Source: Xiphydria camelus (lineage: Eukaryota; Arthropoda; Insecta; Hymenoptera; Xiphydriidae). Taken from it: a DNA stretch of 64,000 bases. Every line of letters starts with the position of its first letter. The first letter of the stretch is position 1. The notes below the pieces were generated by a model that searched no databases, had not been told where the DNA came from, and worked only from the letters and a program-made list of their open reading frames with translations. This document shows, one piece after another, positions 23,513-33,172 of this stretch. The stretch covers positions 1,250,001-1,314,000 of the forward strand of contig OY783201.1 in the NCBI GenBank assembly GCA_963678675.1, in the 5' to 3' direction. A program made the translations under genes and the position numbers.

Positions 23513-23815
23513 ATGCGTAAAGATAAAGAAAAACTGGGTAATATAAGAATCTTGGAAGAATCGAGCGACAATGAAGAATATTCCAGTGACGACAGCTACA
23601 ATTTTGAACTTGACGATGACTCAAGTAGTGATGGGTCAAGTAGTGATGGGGCAGATGATAACGACAATGAAACAGGTAAGATTACATTTATTTTCATTTT
23701 TATTTGTGTAGTAAAATTCAGTATGTTGGTGAGTTCTAAAAGTGACCATTGTCGCATTTTCGAAAACTCAAGACATTGGTATTTTGTTACAGGAGCAGTT
23801 TTGTCAACTACATAA
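23513..23815 (+). CDS. Small acidic protein with an in-frame intron, inside the 4.7-kb transposon
   Basis: The frame starts at ATG 23513 and ends at TAA 23813-23815. The first 54 codons encode a basic start (RKDKEK) followed by a long Asp/Ser/Glu-rich stretch with SSDNEEYSSDD and repeated SSDG units. A canonical donor (ACAG/GTAAG, intron from 23676) and acceptor (TTTTGTTACAG, to 23792) bound a 117-bp intron, divisible by three and free of stops. The spliced product would be about 61 residues and the retained form about 100, both ending at the same stop; the retained segment is hydrophobic. A TATA-rich stretch lies just upstream, and AATAAA at 23926-23931 follows. Acidic low-complexity N-termini occur in piggyBac transposases, so this may be the surviving first exon of one. 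Equally it may be a spurious frame. No catalytic residues are present. Confidence 0.4.
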   Translation: MRKDKEKLGNIRILEESSDNEEYSSDDSYNFELDDDSSSDGSSSDGADDNDNETGKITFIFIFICVVKFSMLVSSKSDHCRIFENSRHWYFVTGAVLSTT

Positions 23816-23925
23816 GGACAACCTCAAGTTCCAGCTGCTAATCCTGCAGTAGGCGCAATACAAATGTTTTCCTGTTTTTATTATTTTAATCTAAGAGTTC
23901 GAATATTTTATTTGTTGCCTATTAA

Positions 23926-23931
23926 AATAAA
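23926..23931 (+). terminator. Polyadenylation signal AATAAA after the small acidic gene
   Basis: AATAAA within ATTAAAATAAAG, about 110 bases after the stop codon, followed by a T-rich stretch. It fits a 3' end for the 23513-23815 transcription unit; no transcript evidence is available. Confidence 0.4.
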
Positions 23932-25503
23932 GATTTTCTTTGCATCCTTTATAGTTTTTTTTACATACAGTTTGGCCTAAACGCTGACGTTTCATACCTA
24001 TCGGTCGAGCGCCTGCCGGAGCGGAGTCGATAAGGAAAGGTTGGAAATAAACATACAGAGTTCCGAACTGCCCAGCTCTGTTATAGCATCTCTAAGAAGA
24101 TCTTATCGCACATCGTACATAAACTTATCGAGTTTCTCACATCTTCCGAAAAATCAATTAAAATATACTTGTCACGGATCCGTGTCGACGAAGATTAAGA
24201 GTCGATGATATGATCATTAATAATTATACGTGATATTTTTTACTAATACTTTTTTACATTTTAATTCATGTATCTTTGATAGATATAAGAACAAAATATC
24301 AGTAAATAATTATTTATTTGAATTTATTGTAATTGAAAAATATTAGTTTTCATAAATATACACAGTATAAAATGTTCGCCCTTGCATACAAAAATTGCGT
24401 GTTAAAATTTAAATTAAACAATTCTTTCGTTTTCACGTGTAAATTAAACACAATAAAATATAAATCTGTAAAAATTCATAGTTTAATCGCCGAGAATTTT
24501 AACACAGCTTGGTATTACTTTTATCATACATCTGTATAGCTCTTTTCAACACACTATATACATATGTTAAATTATATATTAAATTATTAACATATGTTTA
24601 TTATTTATACATATGTTAAATTTGACCCACAATTTTGTACTGTGTATTTTCATTACATTTACATTTAAAACCGAAATTTAATGAAACATGGAATTCTTGA
24701 ACTTTTATTTTGCCAAATGTATTGCATTGAAATTATTGTTATAATTAGGCATTAAAGTTTTATTGAATAATTATTATAATATTCCATTAACACAAATAAA
24801 CAACCTAAATTTCATCAAGCTGTCTTACAATGCCATCTCATGCTCTCACTCGCATGATCTTACTCTATAGCACATTTTTGCACACTAGATCGACAGTTGT
24901 GGAATAGGCCTACTGGGGAAACCACAATTAAAAAAACGCGCCGTTTACTATACCTCATGGTGGTGTGGAAACGAGTACAATTATTGAAGAGGTAAGTGGA
25001 TGAAAGAGTTATGTCCGAATGTAACTTCTGGTAAAGCGACCTACAAACTCAAATATCTCTGAACCAACTTTTTGCTACATAACCCCTTCATCCACTTACC
25101 TCTTCAATTATTAGGTGTACAACTTTGCGTCCACTGTTTCCCGCTATCTATTACGTTAGAAAAACGGCGGAAGCAAAGTTGTTTCATTTTCATTAATTTA
25201 TTTCGACTTGTTCAACCACACCAATTAACTCGTTAAAATTATGTCATAGTTTAATCATGCTTGAATCTATAATAAAAAAACGACGGCGGTGGTATTTTTA
25301 ATATGTTAAATAACAATCATTGAAAAATTCAAACTTGTTATTTTACTTTATTTATGAGCGAAACAATCCGATACTTTTTTTTATAATATAGTTAATATGG
25401 TGGTGCATAATATATTTTGCTGTGCGAAAGCGGTCGAGGTTAGAGAAGTTTAAACGGAGGAGAGCGAGGCCCAGGAGGGAACGGACTCGAGTGGAGTATC
25501 CAC
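23932..25503. other. Core of the 4.7-kb element, right part: AT-rich, no gene recognised
   Basis: A short CpG-rich patch at about 23980-24080 (CTATCGGTCGAGCGCCTGCC) sits in otherwise AT-rich sequence. The frame at 24333-24539 is Lys/Asn/Phe-rich, as expected by chance in such DNA. A nested MITE is at 24975-25120. The stretch 25425-25503, next to the right inverted repeat, is purine-rich. Confidence 0.35.
24975..25120. mobile_element. Nested palindromic MITE, about 146 bp, inside the 4.7-kb element
   Basis: Left arm GTACAATTATTGAAGAGG then TAAGTGGATGAAAGAGTTAT. The right arm is the complement, ATAACCCCTTCATCCACTTA then CCTCTTCAATTATTAGGTGTAC, with a few mismatches. The arms enclose about 60 bases. 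It must have inserted into, or been carried by, the larger transposon. Confidence 0.65.
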
Positions 25504-26193
25504 CATCCATGGGGGGGAAAGAAGAAGGGGGAAGTGTGAATGGCGCAGAGAGATAGACTATATATGTAGCACCAGCGGTTCTCCGGACGCACCAAGTAGT
25601 TGAAAAAGCAATTTTTTAAAACGCAGATATTTCAAAAATTACGCCAATTACAAAAAAATGATCCGAGTGTAATATGTAGGGAATTTAACTAACAAAATTA
25701 TGGAACACAAAGAAGAAACATTAATTCAATATATCGAGAGATATCGTTTATTTACTTGACAGTTTTTAAACAATTGCATGAAGAAAAAAAATATAATTTT
25801 ATTTAAAAAGTAGAGAACTTCTTAAGCAATTTAAAAAAAGAAGCATTCGAAAATGTTAAATTTTTTATGTTTTACGATTTTTTTTTCCCCCCAACGTTCG
25901 CGCGGCTCTAGAGGGTGAACCGTAGGGAGTGGGGGTAAAGTGTGTGAACCTTTTTTATAGAGAATTTTAAGCTCTACAATTTTGGATTTAAATTTTTTTC
26001 GATATCTCGCTTAGTTTTCGAGTTATTCTCGAATAACCCATTTTTATGGTATTTGTTATTGTTTTTCAACCATAACCCGTGGAGGAAAAACCGCGATACT
26101 TCACCCAGAGCTTTATAAGGTCAAATGACAACGTTAAACCAAAACGCAGCCTGGTTCTCAAAAAGTCGTATTTCAGAGCTTCGTTTACTGGAC
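25504..26193 (-). repeat. Right terminal inverted repeat of the 4.7-kb element
   Basis: Reverse complement of 21477-22154, ending CGTTTACTGGAC at 26193 before TA. Slightly longer than the left copy through small insertions in the purine-rich inner part (25505-25560). Confidence 0.85.
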
Positions 26194-26345
26194 TACTTCG
26201 CCTGGCAGGGCGCGCGAGTGCAGTCCTCTTCGCGGAGCCGGGGAGGCCCCTTCCAGTGCTCGCTTCTTATGCAAACCGGCTTCGCCTTCGTGAAAACAAA
26301 ACGAAGAGGAGCACGGGCCTCCGAGCCACCAGGAAACAATCCTCG

Positions 26346-26466
26346 CTTCTTCTTCTTCTTCTTCTTCTTCTTCTACTTCGTCTTCTTCTTCAGCTTCTTC
26401 TTCAGCTTCTTCTTCTTCTTCTTCTTCTTCCTCCTCTTCTTCTTTTTCTTCTTCTTCTTCTTCTTC
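26346..26466. repeat. (TTC)n polypyrimidine tract, about 120 bp
   Basis: Mostly TTC units with a few interruptions (TAC, CAGC, CTCC). It starts about 150 bp outside the right end of the 4.7-kb transposon. The minus strand is a GAA tract, a known triplex-forming type of repeat. It produces false Glu/Lys- or Phe-rich frames. Confidence 0.9.
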
Positions 26467-29390
26467 GCCTTCCCTTCCACCTTCTCCCTCCGTACGCGAC
26501 ACCCGCGCGACGCCGTATAACATCTACCGCGATCGTCGATCTCGCGAGCGACATCGAAATCGCGACCGCTTCGCGCGAATTCTCGAGCTTGCCAACCGCG
26601 CGAAGCGGAAACGTCGCGAGCGCAAAACCGCCTCGTCGAACGGTCGTCTTGCAGCCGTGCGCGCGAACTCGCTCGAGGTTCTCCAGTTCCTCGACCGGTC
26701 CCCCGGCGAGTGCGTACGTACCGATAATATATGTAGAGATGCGTTCGATGGGTATACACCTACCACTTCGCGACGAAGGTGACGACCGGTCTCGACACTA
26801 ATCTTCTCAGACGCGCGACAAGGTGACGTCCCCCCGCGAGCGCGCGCTCGGCAGTGCGAACGGTTACCGTTCCTTGTAACTCCGAGCCGAGATAAATAGG
26901 CGTAAGACAATGGATCGCGCGAGACACGGGGGTGGGGCGGGACGGCGCGGTCGAAATTTGCATTCGTCCCTCCCCTCGATTCGCTTATAAATCACCGTTC
27001 CCACCCGCGCGCCGCGGCCGCAACCCCGCGCGTAAATCCGTAGACGAATCGGGCGCGCATAGGCGCGTGTGAACAGTTTATGCGCCGATATAAATATAGT
27101 CGCGGTCACTCTTTGTATGCCGCCACGGTATCGTACCGCGTCGGCTCGGTCGTTATATTGGAGCCTCGCATCGGTTATATAGCGCATGTTCGGAGATAAT
27201 CCCCGAATATATCGTATACATCCCGCGGGGAACAAAGGATCTTAACGAGAATATCTTAAATTCTTCTTTATGTCCATCCGCGCGCATCGATCCCGCTCGC
27301 GCGTCGGAACGCGGTACCCACCGAAGAAGGTTCGAGCCGCTACGACTTTTCCTTCGAGAGTGCAGGGAACGGTGAGAGCCTAAAGATGTCCGGGTTATCG
27401 CGACGAGGAAGGAATAGCCGTTGCTCCGAGAGTCGCAAGGTGAAGCCGCGCGCGCGCACGGCGTATCCTTCTCCAGGGTTACAGGCACGGCGATCGACTC
27501 ACACGGATGCCCGCGCCGACTATTCTATAATTTTATAGCGCTCACTTTTATCCGTCCCCTAATTAATGGCCTATAAATTACTGGCGACGAGTCGTTAATA
27601 GCAAATACACGCACACGCCCGTAATCTGCCGGTAACATCGGAACTCGCGAGCATCGCCTCCCGTACGTGCGTCGTGTATTCCGTTTATGCGCGCTTACAC
27701 GCGATACATAGGCAATTATATTTGCGCGACAAGTGGTTATCCGTTGTATGAAGGTGCATCGGTGCCGCCGTGGGACGAAATCGAAAGAGGCTGTGAGGGA
27801 AAGGCGTTGTATAAGGAAAAAGCTAATTTCGGCTTAGTAACAACATCGAAAATCAGTTATCACAGCAGCATTTTTTGTTACGGTAACAAAAATTGCTTGA
27901 TGTTGGGATGAAGATAGATATTTGATAAGTCTTCTTGGTTATGATGAAAATCATAGCTCTTCTTTTTGTTTCCTAACTATATAGGTACCAAATCAATTTT
28001 TTATAGTGATAAATCGATCCGCTACCATTATTTCAACTCAAATATTTGCCACGGTAACTTGAATAACGTTACACTGACACATTATTTTTCTCAGTGAGAG
28101 ATATCATAATTTCACGTCCAGCTCGTCGATCATCGTTCATTAAATTGTTGAATTCCAGCGCAATTTCGCGAGCTCGATCCGTTGTTGAGACGAGCATCAT
28201 TGGCGAGCAGCCAGCCGCAGGGATAGGTACACCTTCCCGTCGTCCCTCGACGCCGCGAGCGCGTCCCGGAAACTGTTAACCGTCGGCTTTACTCCGACGA
28301 GTCAATAAAGCAGCCGCGAGCGCGCGTGTCAATGGTCTTGTTCGTTCGCGCCTATCATCCGGGCGTAGGCGCGCACCTAGCGGTGACCGCGTGTGGAAGA
28401 CGGCGCGCGATCCGTCTATGTACAGCAACGGCTCACGGTCGAGGCACGCCGCGCACGCCTTGTACAATTTGCTCTGACATGACCGTTGTTGCGGTCGAGG
28501 AGGGACGCTCGTTCCGACGACTGCGCGGTCCTGCTAACGCGCGCGCGCATTGCTGTGGCGAGCGAGAAACGAAACGATCCACGCGATCCTTCGCCGGAGA
28601 TTCGGGACCACCGAAATATCATGTCCGATGAGTACTGGTGTCTACCTGGGAACACAGTCTGAGTCATCCTTCGAGACTCGCCAACCCGGCCTCTGCTCTA
28701 CGCCAACCATATCTACGCCAACTGTCCGGTATCCCGGATGGAGAACCTCGCGCGAATTCGAGAGCCGTTGCGAAAGAGTCGAAGGTCGCACCGACGGAGA
28801 GAAACATAAAGGGGGGAGCTCCGACGAAATTATTCCCCAGCCCCCCTGATACCGCGCTCGATTATCGACCACCGGCGCGTCACACCGCGCTCGGAACCAC
28901 TCGCGAGCCCCTCGACTCCTCGATGACGATAAAACAACGACGACGCTCTACATACCGACGAACTACGGGTCCCCAATCCCATCGGCGCCTTTGTGCAATC
29001 TGCCTACACGCGGGGATAGTTCGTGCCCACTAATAAAAATAATTATGGTATCCATTGTGAGTCCAGTCCAAATCGAAATCTGATAAGGCCGTAATAAATG
29101 CCGGGGGTCGATCTTTGAGCGACGTATGAGACAATCGTCGGGGCTAACCGTCCTCGATAATTCAAATAAGGGCCCATCGGAATGCGTCTCCAAGGCCCTA
29201 ATGATTTCCGAAGCCCGGAGACCGTACCGCTCTCCTCGAAGCCGAGATGATATCGAGAGTCCGCGCGGCCGGGCGTCCGGGGCAGCGACGGATAGGAGGA
29301 GAGGCACGCCGCGCGGCGTTGGCTACCGCGCGTCCCTCCCGAAAACGTTTATGTCGCCGATGTCGTCCGGTTTGAGATGAGACCGCGATT

Positions 29391-29416
29391 GGAGGAGGAG
29401 GAGGAGGAGAAGGAGG
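29391..29416. repeat. (GGA)n array
   Basis: About eight GGA units, slightly interrupted at the 3' side by AGAAGG. Confidence 0.8.
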
Positions 29417-29553
29417 CGGCATTCTACCGTTCGATGTCGACGAGAGTTCGTGGGAGGCGGCGGGAAGGGAACAGCAAAATTCCGCTCTATAATCGGTCGT
29501 ACCGAGATCGAGGACCGGTGGTTCACACGTACCCTATATATACGTATATATAT

Positions 29554-29615
29554 GAGGGAAGGTATGTGTATATAGATATATATTATATAATATGTGTATA
29601 CATATACCTTCCCTC
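29554..29615. repeat. 62-bp hairpin with 19-bp arms
   Basis: GAGGGAAGGTATGTGTATA on the left pairs with TATACATATACCTTCCCTC on the right with one mismatch (a G-T pair in RNA). The loop is itself AT-alternating and can pair further. Size and shape would suit a microRNA precursor, but the match to any known mature microRNA is not evident and AT alternation often gives chance folding. Confidence 0.6.
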
Positions 29616-29858
29616 TCGGATCGAGAAACGTGACGCACGGTGTCGCCACCATGTGACTCGCGGTCCGTGTACACAACCGACGCGCGCGCGCGCACGACCC
29701 CACCACAGTCTCGGCTTCCGACGTGCGTATAGAAGCCGGGCTCGCGTAATGAACTTCGCCCGGTTGCGCGAAGGTGTTGGCGGCATCGCGCCTCTCGGTC
29801 TCATTCACGCGGGACTTCCTTTTCATCGCGCGTGTGAATGCGGCGCCCCCACGATGCC

Positions 29859-29883
29859 GAGGAGGAGGAGGAGGAGGAGGTGG
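29859..29883. repeat. (GGA)n array
   Basis: About eight GGA units ending in GGTGGAGG. Confidence 0.8.
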
Positions 29884-30744
29884 AGGCTGGGTACAGGAGA
29901 AGGCGCGTTCTCCGTCTCACCGCATTGTAATACGTTCTGGATGAATATTCGAATCCACGGCGCTCTCGGTCCCGAGGAGAATGGTGAAGTGATGTTTGTT
30001 TTGAGTGCAGGTTCGCCCTTTGTCTCAAGAGCCGCCGCCGTTTTTCGAGGCTACCACCCGAGGTGAGTCCACACTCACACGTGCGACGGACGCGTGTGTA
30101 TATCGCGTGGTATACCGGCGGGCCGAAGCCACGACAGGGGCGTCGTTTTGGGAGCTCGCGGTGTGAACACTGCGTATGCCGTGAATGTAAATATCGATAT
30201 TTCAAAAAAAGAGAATAGAGAAGAATTTAGTTTTTTTTTATTCGAATGGGGGGGGGGGATGTATCGAACTATCGACGAGTAGTAGATACTCTCGTCGCGA
30301 CAAGCACGAGTAACATGCGCTCGTGTGGAAGATCGTTTCGGCGGTTCGATTCCAAAAATGAGAAATTCTCGTCACTCGGTAGTGTATCGGTATGCGGTCG
30401 AGAAGCGCGGCGTTCCTTTCACAAAAGGGACTTACCCTCCCCGCGCGCTGCTTCCACGTACCGCTCGACCTCGCTGCACGGATGAGTTCCAAGCTCGATA
30501 GAGACGTTAGCTATGCCCCTTGTTTTTGCTCATCGTGACGAGGCCCCGAAGGAAGGCCGCCTCGACGAAATCACTGCTGTGACGGCACTGTTATGCTACA
30601 ACGGTCCGACGTGCTTTCGGGCGCGATGCGGAGCCGCGGAGGGAGAGACGCGGAGTGGGCGGCGCACAGTCGCTGTTGGCACAGAGACCGGAGAAGTTTG
30701 TTCGAGTAATTAAAAAGCTTAGTTCAAACCCCGAGCGTCCCGCC

Positions 30745-30769
30745 GAGAGAGAGAGAGAGAGAGAGAGAG
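30745..30769. repeat. (GA)n microsatellite
   Basis: Twelve GA units; the minus strand yields false Ser-Leu frames. Confidence 0.85.
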
Positions 30770-31570
30770 TCTCCCGATTTCGCCTCGTAGAATCTCCACC
30801 GGCCCCTCTCTTCGCGCGTACCGCGTAGGGCCCCAATTCTCGTCGACAGGACGCGGCAGACCCACGAAACGAGCCGCGGCGCGACTCCCCCTTCTTTCGA
30901 TTCGTTCGACATTCCGACTTCGGTAGAAGTTCGCGATGACGCGACTCGTTGCTTCTTACCGTCGAAGGGTTTCCGCCACGAATTTTCCAGTCGGAATGAT
31001 CTTCGTAATCGGCGATGCGCGCGAATCTGCAAAAAAACGCTTCGGCGAGATTACACTTTGTATACAGCGAACAGAGTTCCCGGGAAATTTGAAATCGAAT
31101 GTCTTCTAAACGCGAGTTGCCGTCAAGACCAATTATCCAGGCGTCCGCCGACCAAAAGCCATTCGCAGTTTCTCCACGCGTGGGACAAATACTCTCGAGG
31201 AAACGAAGCAGAAAGCCGGTCGTTTGCACCGCGCGCTCCCTCTAATGCCCCGGAGTGATATGTTTCTATGCAAAGCACCTAAATGACCAAGCTCGTCTTC
31301 GTCCGCGCTCGAGCTAGTCCACGATTAAGATTCCTGACTATATCTCCTTCGCTTTCGACCGACCGACCGGCCGCCCGTATAAAGGTTACGGGTCCGCTTG
31401 ATGGAAAGTTGTCCATGCGTGCCGCGAAGGAAATGAGACGCGGACGCGTCGTAATCTCGAGACACTCGTCGCGTCTCGCATTCTGGCTAAAGTCGCGGAC
31501 GCATCGGGGGAGTGGAAAGCGCGTTCCGTATGGATTAAAACGTGACCTCCGGTACTAATTGCTTTTACTT

Positions 31571-31620
31571 CTCATATTTCCCTTGAGATATCGACCAAAT
31601 AACCGTGCTTTTCATAATGA
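31571..31620. mobile_element. Short fragment of the palindromic repeat family at 52.6-53.2 kb
   Basis: CTCATATTTCCCTTGAGATATCGACC, shown here in parts as CATATTTCCCTTGAGATATC and GACC, then AACCGTG and TTCATAATG, follows the same order as 52786-52836 (CATATTTCCTTGGAGATATC, GACC, AACCGTG, TTCGTAATA). The neighbouring 31621-31700 is also AT-rich and ends TTTTTATCAATGTA, like a MITE end. Confidence 0.5.
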
Positions 31621-32719
31621 CAAATTTATTCGACGGCCAATCACCGTGGCATTTCGTCGAATGAAGTAATTGTTCTCGAATCGACTCAACTTTTTATCAA
31701 TGTATCATCACTGCGCATCGTCACTCACTCGCTTGGACTCATCGTAGCGCGAGGAAGGAACCCGAAGATCGCCACATTTTCCGGGTGTAACCGCCGGCAC
31801 TCACTAAATTACCGCGACGTGAAGAATCCGAGCGCGAAGGCAATTCCTCCGCGGTGACGCGCGATATCGCAGGGTCGTATCTCCATGACAAATACTGGCA
31901 GGACCTCGCGCGGACGCAGATCCTATCTGGTCCCCCGTAGATAAATGGACCCACGTATGTACCGGAGGTGGGTATATATATGTACACGACACACACCACC
32001 GCTGATCCCTCGGGCCCCGTATGCAGGACCCAGTTACAACCAGCGATCCCCTCCTACTTGCTTCTCGTGGAACGACCCCGTGGTTAACCCCTACCCTACC
32101 TCGCCCCGTGAAACCCACCGGTGGCCCGATGCGCGAGCTCACCGAGCTCCACAGCCTAATTAACTCCACCGCCTCCCTCGACACGGAGCCCGCTTATCGG
32201 ACCGATTGATGAGATCGGCCTTATCTCGGGAATTAGCTTGCAGACGGGAATTGAAGAACGTGAGCGCGCGCGCGCACCCGTCGAAGCAAGGAGGGAACGC
32301 GTGTTGTGCTTATCTCTCGACGCCATTCCACCACGTGCCGGTTGTTCCGTACGTCGGCGTGGGCCGGGAAGTGTCGCGAATGGCGCTACGACGGGACGAA
32401 TGGAATTCCATCCGTTATCGCTCGGAAGGAAATAAATATGTACTCGCGGAGAGCCGCGCGTGTTCCGAGAAAGCATCGTACGGCGCGACGGTACGGAGGC
32501 TCCGTCGAATAGACGCGCGCGGAGGACCTCGCGCGTCGGGAAGTAGGCGGCGAAAGCTCGTTCGAAAGTGAATACCTGCTCACTGGATCTATTTTCCGAG
32601 CAACCGTGAGTCTGCAGGACGACGATATTGAAAATTTCGTCACGGAGAGTTATACTCGTATGGTCGAGCTGCGCCGACGAGGGAGCCGCCGCCGGTAATC
32701 CTAATTGATTTGCCCGCAC

Positions 32720-32743
32720 TGCGGCGGCGGCGGCGGCGGCGGC
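32720..32743. repeat. (GGC)n array
   Basis: Eight GCG/GGC units. A similar array is at 34750-34769. Confidence 0.8.
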
Positions 32744-33140
32744 TCCCGTGCCGACCGATCAGTCACGTCGTAAATTTTATGCCTGGGGAATGGATTTCTT
32801 TTGCAGATTTAATGGAGAAACCTTCATTTCTCGGGGAGATTATCCAACGAGTAATTTATTCGCGAGTGATTTCGATATACAGTCTTAAATTGAAGTCAAA
32901 TTAATAGGTACTTATCGTGTAGATACCGCATCGACGATCTTTTATTCGAAGAGATGTTCGACAAGAGCCAGAGCCTATAGTCGGCTCGTTGTCTCCCACC
33001 CAAATCAAAGTCTGCTTACGGGACCATATAGCGACTTCCTCCGACAGCTCGCGTTCAAAGTATCGCGGGACAGGAAGAAGGGGTCGATCGATCGAATTTT
33101 CGATGTTATCGATCGAAACTTACTGACCGAAGGAACAGGG

Positions 33141-33172
33141 CGTGGGCCACCTTCCCAGGCAGGTGGCCCACG
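33141..33172. repeat. Perfect 12-bp-arm hairpin
   Basis: CGTGGGCCACCT, an 8-base loop, then AGGTGGCCCACG. GC-rich and perfect, so highly stable as RNA or cruciform. No T-run follows. Role unknown. Confidence 0.75.

Larger units (their letters stand above)
21477..26193. mobile_element. 4.7-kb DNA transposon with about 680-bp terminal inverted repeats
   Basis: The sequence beginning GTCCAGTAAACGAAGCTCTG at 21477 returns as its reverse complement ending at 26193, and the match continues inward for almost 700 bp with few mismatches. TA stands on both outer sides (21475-21476 and 26194-26195), consistent with a 2-bp target duplication. The core is AT-rich and CpG-poor, unlike the flanks, and contains a small acidic gene with an intron and polyadenylation signal plus a nested MITE. 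No DDE transposase is recognisable, so it appears non-autonomous or of an unfamiliar type. TA duplication fits Tc1/mariner or ISL2EU-like groups, but repeats this long are unusual for the former. High arm identity implies a young insertion or ongoing correction between arms. Confidence 0.85.

Noticed and set aside
26079..26801. 240-residue plus-strand frame beginning in the right inverted repeat
   Set aside because: Its first 39 residues recur at 21487-21591 (minus strand) only because both are in the inverted repeat; the rest is the TTC tract read as Leu runs.
27811..28096. Possible MITE ending TTTTTCTCAGTGA
   Set aside because: I could not find a left end that pairs with it; the palindromic words inside are too short to define an element.
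29377..30066. 229-residue plus-strand frame
   Set aside because: Starts in a GGA array, crosses the AT hairpin and a second GGA array; no domain.
30343..30354. GGTTCGATTCC, a B-box-like word
   Set aside because: No D-arm, anticodon stem or acceptor pairing around it, so not a tRNA.
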